Of a stretch of DNA of 64,000 nucleotides, positions 42,802 through 49,743 are shown piece after piece (position 1 is the first letter of the stretch; each line of letters starts with the position of its first letter). Source of the DNA: Enterocola sp045612225 (GTDB taxonomy: Bacteria > Bacteroidota > Bacteroidia > Bacteroidales > Paludibacteraceae); NCBI GenBank assembly GCA_045612225.1, contig JAZKYP010000013.1, positions 110,813 through 174,812 on the forward strand, given 5' to 3'. Under the pieces are notes generated by a model. The model made no database searches. It worked only from the letters and a program-made list of their open reading frames with translations, and was not told where the DNA came from. A program made the position numbers and the translations under genes.

Positions 42802-43503
42802 ATGAGCAAAATTTTAAACATAGAAACATCCACCACAGTATGTTCCGTTTGCATTTCAGAAAACGGAGCATGTAAGTGTTTTAGAGAAAACTTTAATGGC
42901 AACAACCACAGCGAGTTAATAGGAGTTTTCACCCAAGAAGTATTGGCAGAAGCAGGCCTAAAGCCACAAGATTTAGACGCAGTGGCACTAAGCATAGGTC
43001 CAGGTTCATACACAGGACTTAGGATAGGAACATCATTTGCTAAAGGATTGTGTTATGGCACTGATATTCCGCTAATTACCATTCCTACGCTTAAAATTAT
43101 AGCACAAAACGCAAAAGAAAAATACAATATCGAAGACGATGCACTTTTGTGCCCTATGATAGATGCACGCAGAATGGAAGTTTATTGCTGCGTTTACGAT
43201 AGCAAACTAAACGAAGTGCACGCTACAGAGCCACAAATTATAGACGAAAATAGTTTTGCTGATATTTTAAAAGACAAAAAAGTATATTTCTTTGGTAACG
43301 GAGCAGCAAAATGCAAGCAATACATCACAAGCGAGAATGCAATCTTCCTTGACGAAGTTTATCCACTTGCCACTAGCATGTTAGCACTGTCTGAAGAAGC
43401 ATACACTAACAACAACTTTGCAGACGTAGCGTACTTTGAGCCATTTTACCTTAAAGCAGCACACGTTACCATGCCTAAAAATCAATTAACTCCCAATTCC
43501 TAA
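42802..43503 (+). CDS. tsaB: tRNA threonylcarbamoyladenosine biosynthesis protein TsaB
   Basis: The start is placed at the ATG at 42802, giving 'MSKILNIETSTTVCSVCIS', the ASKHA-type N-terminus of TsaB; an ATG 66 nt upstream adds an unrelated leader. The 233-residue protein also has 'DAVALSIGPGSYTGLRIG', the TsaB signature, and 'LLCPMIDARRMEVY'. TsaB works with TsaD and TsaE to make the t6A37 modification of ANN-decoding tRNAs. The C-terminal residues (NQLTPNS) are encoded by sequence resembling a dispersed Bacteroidota repeat. DUF4290 follows 8 nt later. Confidence 0.93.
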   Translation: MSKILNIETSTTVCSVCISENGACKCFRENFNGNNHSELIGVFTQEVLAEAGLKPQDLDAVALSIGPGSYTGLRIGTSFAKGLCYGTDIPLITIPTLKIIAQNAKEKYNIEDDALLCPMIDARRMEVYCCVYDSKLNEVHATEPQIIDENSFADILKDKKVYFFGNGAAKCKQYITSENAIFLDEVYPLATSMLALSEEAYTNNNFADVAYFEPFYLKAAHVTMPKNQLTPNS

Positions 43504-43511
43504 CTATTAAC

Positions 43512-44138
43512 ATGGAATATTACACAAATAAAAACAAACTAATTTTAACCGAGTATGGCAGAAACATCCAACAAATGGTGGAATATGCCATGACCATCGA
43601 AGACAGAGAAGAACGTACCAGATGTGCGCATACCATAATCAACATTATGGGCAACCTATTTCCACACCTGAGAGACGTAAACGACTTCAAACACAAACTT
43701 TGGGACCACCTGGCTATAATGTCAAACTACAAGTTAGATATAGACTATCCATACGAACTAGTTAAACCAGAAAAACTAGAAAGTAAACCAGAAAAAATCC
43801 CATATCCAGCAGGTCAGGTTTCTCACAGACACTATGGCACTATCCTACCTCGTTTTATCGAAGCAGTAAACACACTCGACGAAGAAAACGAGATAAAACT
43901 TATTCCTGTTCTAGCAAACCACATGAAAAAAAGTTTCATTGTATGGAACAAGGAAGCTTCTGTTGAAGATTCAAAAATATTTGCCGACCTATATGAATTA
44001 TCAAACGGCAGATTAAGCTTAAGCACCGACAATCTAAGACTTAAAGAAGGCAAAGATTTGATTGGACCAGCAAACATCAACATGAAGAAAAATAACAACA
44101 ACAATAATAACAAAAACAAAGCTAAAGCTAAAAAATAA
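43512..44138 (+). CDS. DUF4290 family protein
   Basis: The 208-residue protein starts 'MEYYTNKNKLILTEYGRNIQ' and has 'AMTIEDREERTRCAHTIINI', 'PHLRDVNDFKHKLWDHLAIM' and 'HYGTILPRFIEAV', all characteristic of DUF4290, a family nearly confined to Bacteroidota and usually placed before murA, as here. The C-terminus is an Asn/Lys-rich low-complexity tail (NNNNNNNKNKAKAKK). The function is unknown; synteny with murA suggests a link to cell-wall synthesis. Confidence 0.9.
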   Translation: MEYYTNKNKLILTEYGRNIQQMVEYAMTIEDREERTRCAHTIINIMGNLFPHLRDVNDFKHKLWDHLAIMSNYKLDIDYPYELVKPEKLESKPEKIPYPAGQVSHRHYGTILPRFIEAVNTLDEENEIKLIPVLANHMKKSFIVWNKEASVEDSKIFADLYELSNGRLSLSTDNLRLKEGKDLIGPANINMKKNNNNNNNKNKAKAKK

Positions 44139-44141
44139 TCT

Positions 44142-45446
44142 ATGGCATCATTTAAAATCGAAGGCGGACGCAAACTTAGTGGAGAAATCACCCCACAAGG
44201 AGCAAAAAACGAAGCACTACAAGTGATTTGCGCATGTTTATTGACTAAAGAGGAAGTTATAATGGACAACGTTCCTCACATAGCAGACATCATCCAGCTT
44301 ATAGATTTGATGCAAAAAATGGGCGTTGAAGTAAAACAAATAAACAAAAACAAATATAGCTTCAAGGCAGAAAATATAGACTTTGACTACATAGGCAGTG
44401 CAGATTATAACAAACGCTGCACATCGCTTAGAGGCTCTGTTATGTTGCTTGGTCCTATTTTAGCACGTTTCAAAAGTGCAATCCTACCTCAACCAGGCGG
44501 AGATAAAATAGGCAGACGCCACCTAGACACACACTTCCTTGGTTTCACAAAACTAGGAGCAACATTCAAATACGAAGCTGAAAATTCCCTATACAGAATT
44601 ACAGCCGAGCAACTTAAAGGCACATATATGCTTCTAGACGAGGCTTCTGTTACAGGCACAGCCAATATTATTATGGCAGCCGTAATGGCAGAAGGCAAAA
44701 CTACCATTTACAATGCAGCTTGCGAGCCATACCTACAACAACTTTGCAAAATGCTTGTAAGTATGGGTGCAAAAATAGAAGGCATTGGTTCAAATCTACT
44801 TTATATAACAGGAGTAAAAGAACTTAAAGGTTGCACTCACACTGTGCTTCCTGATATGATTGAAGTGGGAAGTTTCATTGGCATTGCCGCAATGACAGGT
44901 TCTGAGCTTAGAATTAAAAATGTTTCTGTAGAAAATCTTGGCATTATTCCAGATAGTTTCAGAAAACTTGGCATTAAACTAATTATAGAAAACGACGATA
45001 TTATCGTTCCTGCACAAGATTTATTCAAAGTAGAATCTTATATCGACGGCTCTATCCTTAGCATCTCTGATGCACCATGGCCAGGACTTACTCCAGACCT
45101 TTTAAGCATTATCCTAGTACTCGCCACCAAAGCAAAAGGCAGCGTACTTATTCACCAAAAAATGTTTGAAAGTCGTCTGTTCTTTGTAGATAAACTTATA
45201 GATATGGGCGCACAAATTATACTTTGCGACCCACACAGAGCTACTATTATAGGCATGGGAGAAAACTTCCACCTTCGTCCTGCTGTGATGACATCGCCAG
45301 ATATTCGTGCTGGTATTGCACTACTTATGGCTGCACTTAGTGCAAGTGGCACAAGCGTTATTCACAATATTGAGCAAATAGATCGTGGCTACGAAGCCAT
45401 CGACGAACGCCTTAATGCCCTAGGAGCACGTATAACAAGAAACTAG
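44142..45446 (+). CDS. murA: UDP-N-acetylglucosamine 1-carboxyvinyltransferase
   Basis: The 434-residue enzyme has the EPT fold with 'GEITPQGAKNEALQ' (catalytic Lys-Asn), 'DYNKRCTSLRGSVMLLGPIL' and 'VEVGSFIGIAAMTGS'-type segments. It transfers enolpyruvate to UDP-GlcNAc, the first committed step of peptidoglycan synthesis. The active-site loop reads 'PQPGGDKIGRRHLDTH': Asp121 takes the place of the Cys (Cys115 in E. coli) attacked by fosfomycin, so intrinsic fosfomycin resistance is predicted. It starts 3 nt after DUF4290, and its stop overlaps the convergent tilS stop by 4 nt. Confidence 0.95.
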   Translation: MASFKIEGGRKLSGEITPQGAKNEALQVICACLLTKEEVIMDNVPHIADIIQLIDLMQKMGVEVKQINKNKYSFKAENIDFDYIGSADYNKRCTSLRGSVMLLGPILARFKSAILPQPGGDKIGRRHLDTHFLGFTKLGATFKYEAENSLYRITAEQLKGTYMLLDEASVTGTANIIMAAVMAEGKTTIYNAACEPYLQQLCKMLVSMGAKIEGIGSNLLYITGVKELKGCTHTVLPDMIEVGSFIGIAAMTGSELRIKNVSVENLGIIPDSFRKLGIKLIIENDDIIVPAQDLFKVESYIDGSILSISDAPWPGLTPDLLSIILVLATKAKGSVLIHQKMFESRLFFVDKLIDMGAQIILCDPHRATIIGMGENFHLRPAVMTSPDIRAGIALLMAALSASGTSVIHNIEQIDRGYEAIDERLNALGARITRN

Positions 45447-46369
45447 AACATATTTACAATTATTTTAGATTTCTCCTTGCGAGCAAAGTGCATGCCTGTT
45501 TTGAAAACAGTGTTACCCTCTGCAGTGAGCATAGTCTTGATAGTAGCAGGATGAAACGAGAAATCCTTCAGACATTCATAAAGCAGTGTAAAAGGCTCAG
45601 CAAACTTGTTTACTACCTTTAAATCTACAATATAAGAATCATCTGTTATAGTAACGGCAGATGATTTTTCTTTTTCTATTACACCTTTATAAATAGTCTC
45701 CGCAGCAGCAAAGTTTTCTGCATTGCTCAGCATCACAGAATCTATTTGAGGATTAATCTCCCTCAAAATAGGCATCACAATATTTCTAATCTTATTGCGA
45801 GTATATTCGTTTTCAAGATTTGTAGAATCTGTAATATAGCCAATACATTGCTCCGCCAAATATTCCTCAATCTCCTTTCTATTTACACAAAGTAGCGGAC
45901 GCACAATATAACCATTCTTTGGACGAATGCCACAAATACCTTTCAATCCTGTGCCACGAAGCAGATTAAGAAGTATGGTTTCAATAGAATCATCGCTATG
46001 ATGTGCCACAGCAATTGCACCTGCATTGTACTCTGCTCTCACTTTCTCAAACCAATTGTATCTAAGCTCTCGAGCAGCCATTTCAATAGAAAGTTTATTT
46101 TCTGCGGCAAACTGCTTTGTATCAAAGTGCTCAACAAGAAGTGTTATGCCTTCATTTTTACAAAATTCACTAACAAAGTTTTCATCTCTATCAGATTCCT
46201 CTCCCCTAAGGTGAAAGTTGCAATGCGCCACAACACACTCAAATCCCAACTTATTTAATATATGAAGTAGAAAGATAGAATCCGCCCCACCACTACATGT
46301 AACAATTACCTTTTCTCCCCTTTTAAGTAGGTTTTCTTTGTTGATATATGTAAGAATTTTGTTTTTCAT
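45443..46369 (-). CDS. tilS: tRNA(Ile)-lysidine synthase, short form
   Basis: The 308-residue protein has the PP-loop 'VIVTCSGGADSIFLLHIL' (SGGADS, residues 26-31), 'HCNFHLRGEESDRDENFV', 'AREIRYNWF'-like 'AARELRYNWFEKV' and 'AVAHHSDDSIETILLNLLRG', all TilS signatures. TilS makes lysidine at C34 of tRNA(Ile2) and is essential. It is shorter than most Bacteroidota TilS (about 430 residues) and seems to lack the C-terminal tRNA-binding TilS_C domain; no frameshift is visible downstream, because murA ends there. Confidence 0.9.
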   Translation of the reverse strand: MKNKILTYINKENLLKRGEKVIVTCSGGADSIFLLHILNKLGFECVVAHCNFHLRGEESDRDENFVSEFCKNEGITLLVEHFDTKQFAAENKLSIEMAARELRYNWFEKVRAEYNAGAIAVAHHSDDSIETILLNLLRGTGLKGICGIRPKNGYIVRPLLCVNRKEIEEYLAEQCIGYITDSTNLENEYTRNKIRNIVMPILREINPQIDSVMLSNAENFAAAETIYKGVIEKEKSSAVTITDDSYIVDLKVVNKFAEPFTLLYECLKDFSFHPATIKTMLTAEGNTVFKTGMHFARKEKSKIIVNMF

Positions 46370-46432
46370 ACTGCAAAAATAATATTTTTAATCATTTTTT
46401 TGCTTAAAAACTTGATTAAAAAGAAATTATAT

Positions 46433-46442
46433 TATATTTTTG
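46433..46442 (+). promoter_or_regulatory. -7-like box for the TetR gene
   Basis: TATATTTTTG, a spaced variant of TAnnTTTG, lies 40 nt before the ATG. Confidence 0.4.
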
Positions 46443-46482
46443 CACAAAACCACTCATTTGTGCAAAATATCATCAAATAAGT

Positions 46483-47049
46483 ATGCAAAAAACTAAGTTA
46501 CTTCTAATAGATTCTGCCAGAAAAGTATTTGCGCGCATTGGCGTGCAACATGCCACTATGAACGATATTGCAGAAGAATCTAACAAAGGCAGAAGAACTT
46601 TGTATACATACTTTAAATCAAAAGAAGATGTTTATAATGCAGTAGTAGAACAAGAACTTTCTACTTTGATTTCAAAATTGGAAGAAGTTTTACATTCTTC
46701 TCTTACTCCAGACCAAAAAATTATAGAATTTATCTACATTCACCTCGACACCGTTAATAATATTGTAAGAAATAACGGAACACTTCGTGCAGATTTCTTT
46801 AGTGATATTAAAGCTATGGAAATAGCAAGAAAGAGCACTGACCTAAAGGAAATAAAAATGCTTCGCGAAATTCTTACAGAAGGTGTAGAAAAAGGTTCAT
46901 TCTCTATAGAAAGTATAGAAACTGCCACCTTAATGATATTCTATGCAGTTAAAGGTCTAGAAAGTCCATACAACCGTCGCCACATCTCAGGCAAGATGAA
47001 GAGTCGCAAGGATCATATTGCGAAGTTTGTATTAAAAGGTCTACGATAA
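46483..47049 (+). CDS. TetR-family transcriptional regulator
   Basis: The 188-residue protein has a TetR N-terminal helix-turn-helix ('LLIDSARKVFARIGVQHATM', 'IAEESNKGRRTLYTYFKSKE', residues ~6-48) and a helical ligand-binding C-terminal domain. It faces the lipid kinase/aroC/slyD genes convergently and has tilS divergently upstream. No target or ligand can be assigned. The C-terminus resembles TetR_C domains of Bacteroidota regulators linked to lipid or efflux control. Confidence 0.88.
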   Translation: MQKTKLLLIDSARKVFARIGVQHATMNDIAEESNKGRRTLYTYFKSKEDVYNAVVEQELSTLISKLEEVLHSSLTPDQKIIEFIYIHLDTVNNIVRNNGTLRADFFSDIKAMEIARKSTDLKEIKMLREILTEGVEKGSFSIESIETATLMIFYAVKGLESPYNRRHISGKMKSRKDHIAKFVLKGLR

Positions 47050-47052
47050 ATT

Positions 47053-47985
47053 TTAATGTTTAACCGGACTAATAAAATTAATTTGTTTTGGGAGTAATTC
47101 TACTTCGATTTCGTTGGTAAACTCTTGTAGTATGCCGTCTACCTCTGAAATTATTGGCTTTTCAGATTTTACTTTAATTTTCTTTGCTTTATAAAGGTGC
47201 GCAGAATTGTGTTCCAACAATCGTCCAGTAAACAACAACTTCACAGCCTTTAAAATCTTACTTAGATTAAGATTTTCTACTACAATTATATCTAGCAATC
47301 CATCTGTTGGAACAGCCTCAGGAGTCTGTTTAATACCACCTCCAGTGTAACAACCATTACCCATAGAAGCTGTATAACTCAATCCTTTAAATGTTTTCTC
47401 CCCATCAAACTCATATTCCATTACTTGCGACTTATGTTTAAATAAAGTCATAAATAATGCTAACGTATAAGTCCACGAAGCACCTTTAAAAGTATGTTGA
47501 AGATTATTTGTTAGTTCCAATACCTTAGCATCAAAACCTAGACCATAGGCATTTATGAAGTATCTGGTAATATTTTTATCAGCAGTAGAATATTCTATTT
47601 TACCCACATCAACAGTTTCAACCTTGCCAGTAGCAAGCACCTCTATTGATTTGTCAATATTTCTGTCTAAATGCCAATATCTTCCCCAATCATTTCCTGT
47701 ACCAAATGGGATTATGCCAACATTAAGTTTAGAAAGGTCTTCTTTAGACTTCATCAATCCGTCAATAACCTCACTAAAGGTGCCATCTCCACCCATTACG
47801 GCAAGTTTGGTATAACCTTTTTGTAGAATTTGGGCAGCAAGTTCTCTGGCATGTCCTACTCTTTCTGTAAAGAAATAATCTACAACAATTCCCACTTTGG
47901 AGAATTTTTCATCAATTTTCTTCCAAAAATTCTTTGTAGAACGAGTTCCAGCTTTTTTATTTGCTATTAAAGCCCAATGTATCAT
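47053..47985 (-). CDS. Diacylglycerol kinase family lipid kinase
   Basis: The 310-residue lipid kinase has GGDGTFSE at residues 65-72, the 'IIPFGTGNDWGRYW' glycine motif near 98, and C-terminal 'YTASMGNGCYTGGGIKQTPEA' and 'DGLLDIIVVENL' segments. The ND in the second motif, compared with NG in the 865-1737 paralogue, is the more canonical version. It overlaps the aroC stop by 4 nt, so it belongs to the slyD-aroC operon. The exact lipid substrate is unknown. Confidence 0.9.
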   Translation of the reverse strand: MIHWALIANKKAGTRSTKNFWKKIDEKFSKVGIVVDYFFTERVGHARELAAQILQKGYTKLAVMGGDGTFSEVIDGLMKSKEDLSKLNVGIIPFGTGNDWGRYWHLDRNIDKSIEVLATGKVETVDVGKIEYSTADKNITRYFINAYGLGFDAKVLELTNNLQHTFKGASWTYTLALFMTLFKHKSQVMEYEFDGEKTFKGLSYTASMGNGCYTGGGIKQTPEAVPTDGLLDIIVVENLNLSKILKAVKLLFTGRLLEHNSAHLYKAKKIKVKSEKPIISEVDGILQEFTNEIEVELLPKQINFISPVKH

Positions 47986-48983
47986 ATTCTAGATGTTCTA
48001 TTTAGAAGGAAAGCATCTGCCAATACCATTGCAGCCATTGCCTCTACAATTGGCACCGCCCTAGGAAGCACACATGCATCATGACGACCACGTACTTTTA
48101 CCATAGTAGGATTTCCTTCTTTATCCACAGTTTCTTGTTCCCTAAGAAGAGTTGCAACAGGTTTAAATGCTACTCTAAAGTAAATATCTTGTCCATTTGA
48201 AATACCACCTTGAATACCACCAGAATAATTGGTACGAGTAGATATTTTTCCATTTTCAGATGTAAAAATATCATTTACCTCAGAACCAAATTTCTTTGCC
48301 ATTTCAAATCCCATGCCGTATTCAAAACCTTTTGCAGCATTTATAGACAACATAGCAGACGCCAAATTGGCTTGAAGTTTACCAAATACAGGTTCACCCC
48401 AACCCACTGGCACACCGCTTATATTGCAAGTGATAATACCACCCACGGTATCACCTTTTTCTTTTGCTTTTAGGATAACTTCATCAATATTTTCAGAAGT
48501 GCCACCTATTTCTGTCATTTCGGCTTTAATATTTATGCTAAAACCTGCTTGTTTCAATAAAAGTTGAGCCACAGCACCTGCCACTACTCTACAAGCAGTT
48601 TCTCTAGCAGAACTTCTTCCACCACCTCTATAATCTCTAAAACCATACTTCTGTGTATAGGTAAAATCGGCATGTGAAGGACGGAAAATATCCTTTACAT
48701 TGTCATAATCATTAGAATGTTGGTTTGTATTATAGATAACAAAACCTATTGGCGTACCTGTAGTTTTCCCTTCGAAAATACCAGAAAGGAACTCTACCTT
48801 GTCCGCCTCGTTTCTAGAAGTTGTAAGGGCAGATTGACCTGGACGACGTCTATCTAGTTCTTTTTGAACGAAGTCCTCATCTATTAAAACACCTGCAGGG
48901 CATCCATCTATCACACCACCCAAGGCTCTACCATGAGATTCCCCAAAACAGGTTAAACGAAATATATTACCGAAAGTATTCAT
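47982..48983 (-). CDS. aroC: Chorismate synthase
   Basis: The 333-residue protein begins 'MNTFGNIFRLTCFGESHGRA' and has 'GVIDGCPAGVLID', 'RPSHADFTYTQKYG', 'GGGRSSARETACRVVAGAV' and 'RGRHDACVLPRAVPIVEAMA', the chorismate synthase signatures. It converts EPSP to chorismate using reduced FMN as the last step of the shikimate pathway. It is slightly short compared with the usual 350-360 residues but complete. It starts 9 nt after slyD. Confidence 0.95.
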   Translation of the reverse strand: MNTFGNIFRLTCFGESHGRALGGVIDGCPAGVLIDEDFVQKELDRRRPGQSALTTSRNEADKVEFLSGIFEGKTTGTPIGFVIYNTNQHSNDYDNVKDIFRPSHADFTYTQKYGFRDYRGGGRSSARETACRVVAGAVAQLLLKQAGFSINIKAEMTEIGGTSENIDEVILKAKEKGDTVGGIITCNISGVPVGWGEPVFGKLQANLASAMLSINAAKGFEYGMGFEMAKKFGSEVNDIFTSENGKISTRTNYSGGIQGGISNGQDIYFRVAFKPVATLLREQETVDKEGNPTMVKVRGRHDACVLPRAVPIVEAMAAMVLADAFLLNRTSRI

Positions 48984-48992
48984 AATTTATTT

Positions 48993-49541
48993 TTACTCAC
49001 ATGAGCAGTCACAACCACATGAAGAGCAGTTTCCTTCAGAAGAGCAACCACCACCGCAACCAGAGCAAGCTGGAGCCATAGCGTTAGCAATTTCTTCGTC
49101 AGAAGCTTCACGTTTGATTAAAATTTTACCTACAAAGTGAAGATTTTCACCAGCAAGAGGGTGATTTAAGTCCACTTTAACAGTTTTTTCGTCAGATTCC
49201 ACAACAGAACCATTGAAACGATTACCTTCGCTGTCTAAAAGTGGAAGAATATTTCCTTCTACAAATAATTCTTCATCTACTTTGCCATCCACCATGAAAA
49301 TTTCTTTTTCAAGTGTTACAACAGCTTCATCGTCATATTCACCGTATGCTTCTTCTGCAGGGATAGTAAAATCAAAAGTACCGTTAAGTTCTGTAGCCAA
49401 CATTTCATTTTCAAAACGTTCTAAAGCCATACCTACACCACTATAGAAAGTAAAAGGTTGGTTTTCTGTAGCACGTTCCATTAATTCTTCTGGTTCACCA
49501 CAATATAAATCATAGCTAGCCGCAATATACATTTTTTTCAT
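48993..49541 (-). CDS. slyD: FKBP-type peptidyl-prolyl isomerase, SlyD-like
   Basis: The 182-residue protein contains the SlyD arrangement: FKBP halves ('YIAASYDLYCGEPEELMERA', 'PFTFYSGVGMALERFENEML') around an insert-in-flap domain, 'VDLNHPLAGENLHFVGKILI', and a Cys-rich C-terminal tail with many CxxC/CxC units (ACSGCGGGCSS...) suited to nickel or zinc. It acts in the cytoplasm as a folding helper and metal-binding protein. Confidence 0.9.
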   Translation of the reverse strand: MKKMYIAASYDLYCGEPEELMERATENQPFTFYSGVGMALERFENEMLATELNGTFDFTIPAEEAYGEYDDEAVVTLEKEIFMVDGKVDEELFVEGNILPLLDSEGNRFNGSVVESDEKTVKVDLNHPLAGENLHFVGKILIKREASDEEIANAMAPACSGCGGGCSSEGNCSSCGCDCSCE

Positions 49542-49580
49542 ATTAAAATAAAATTAGTTTGTTCATTATATATTAAAACC

Positions 49581-49708
49581 TTTTGAGCCTCGCTATCGCT
49601 CGCTCAAAAAATTCCTCCTCGCTCAGCAATAATTAAGCATTTAAAGTCGCTTTTGAGCCTCGCTAACGCGCGCTCAAAAATCTCCTCCTCGCTCAGCAAT
49701 GATTAAGC
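49581..49708. repeat. Two tandem copies of a hairpin-forming intergenic repeat
   Basis: TTTTGAGCCTCGCT..CGC..GCTCAAAAA, then TCCTCCTCGCTCAGCAAT.ATTAAGCA, occurs at about 49581-49640 and again at 49651-49708. Each unit can form a TTTTGAGC/GCTCAAAA stem. It lies between lptD and slyD. Confidence 0.7.
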
Positions 49709-49743
49709 AAGCTTATCATTGCGTTCGCTCGTTCGTCGATACG

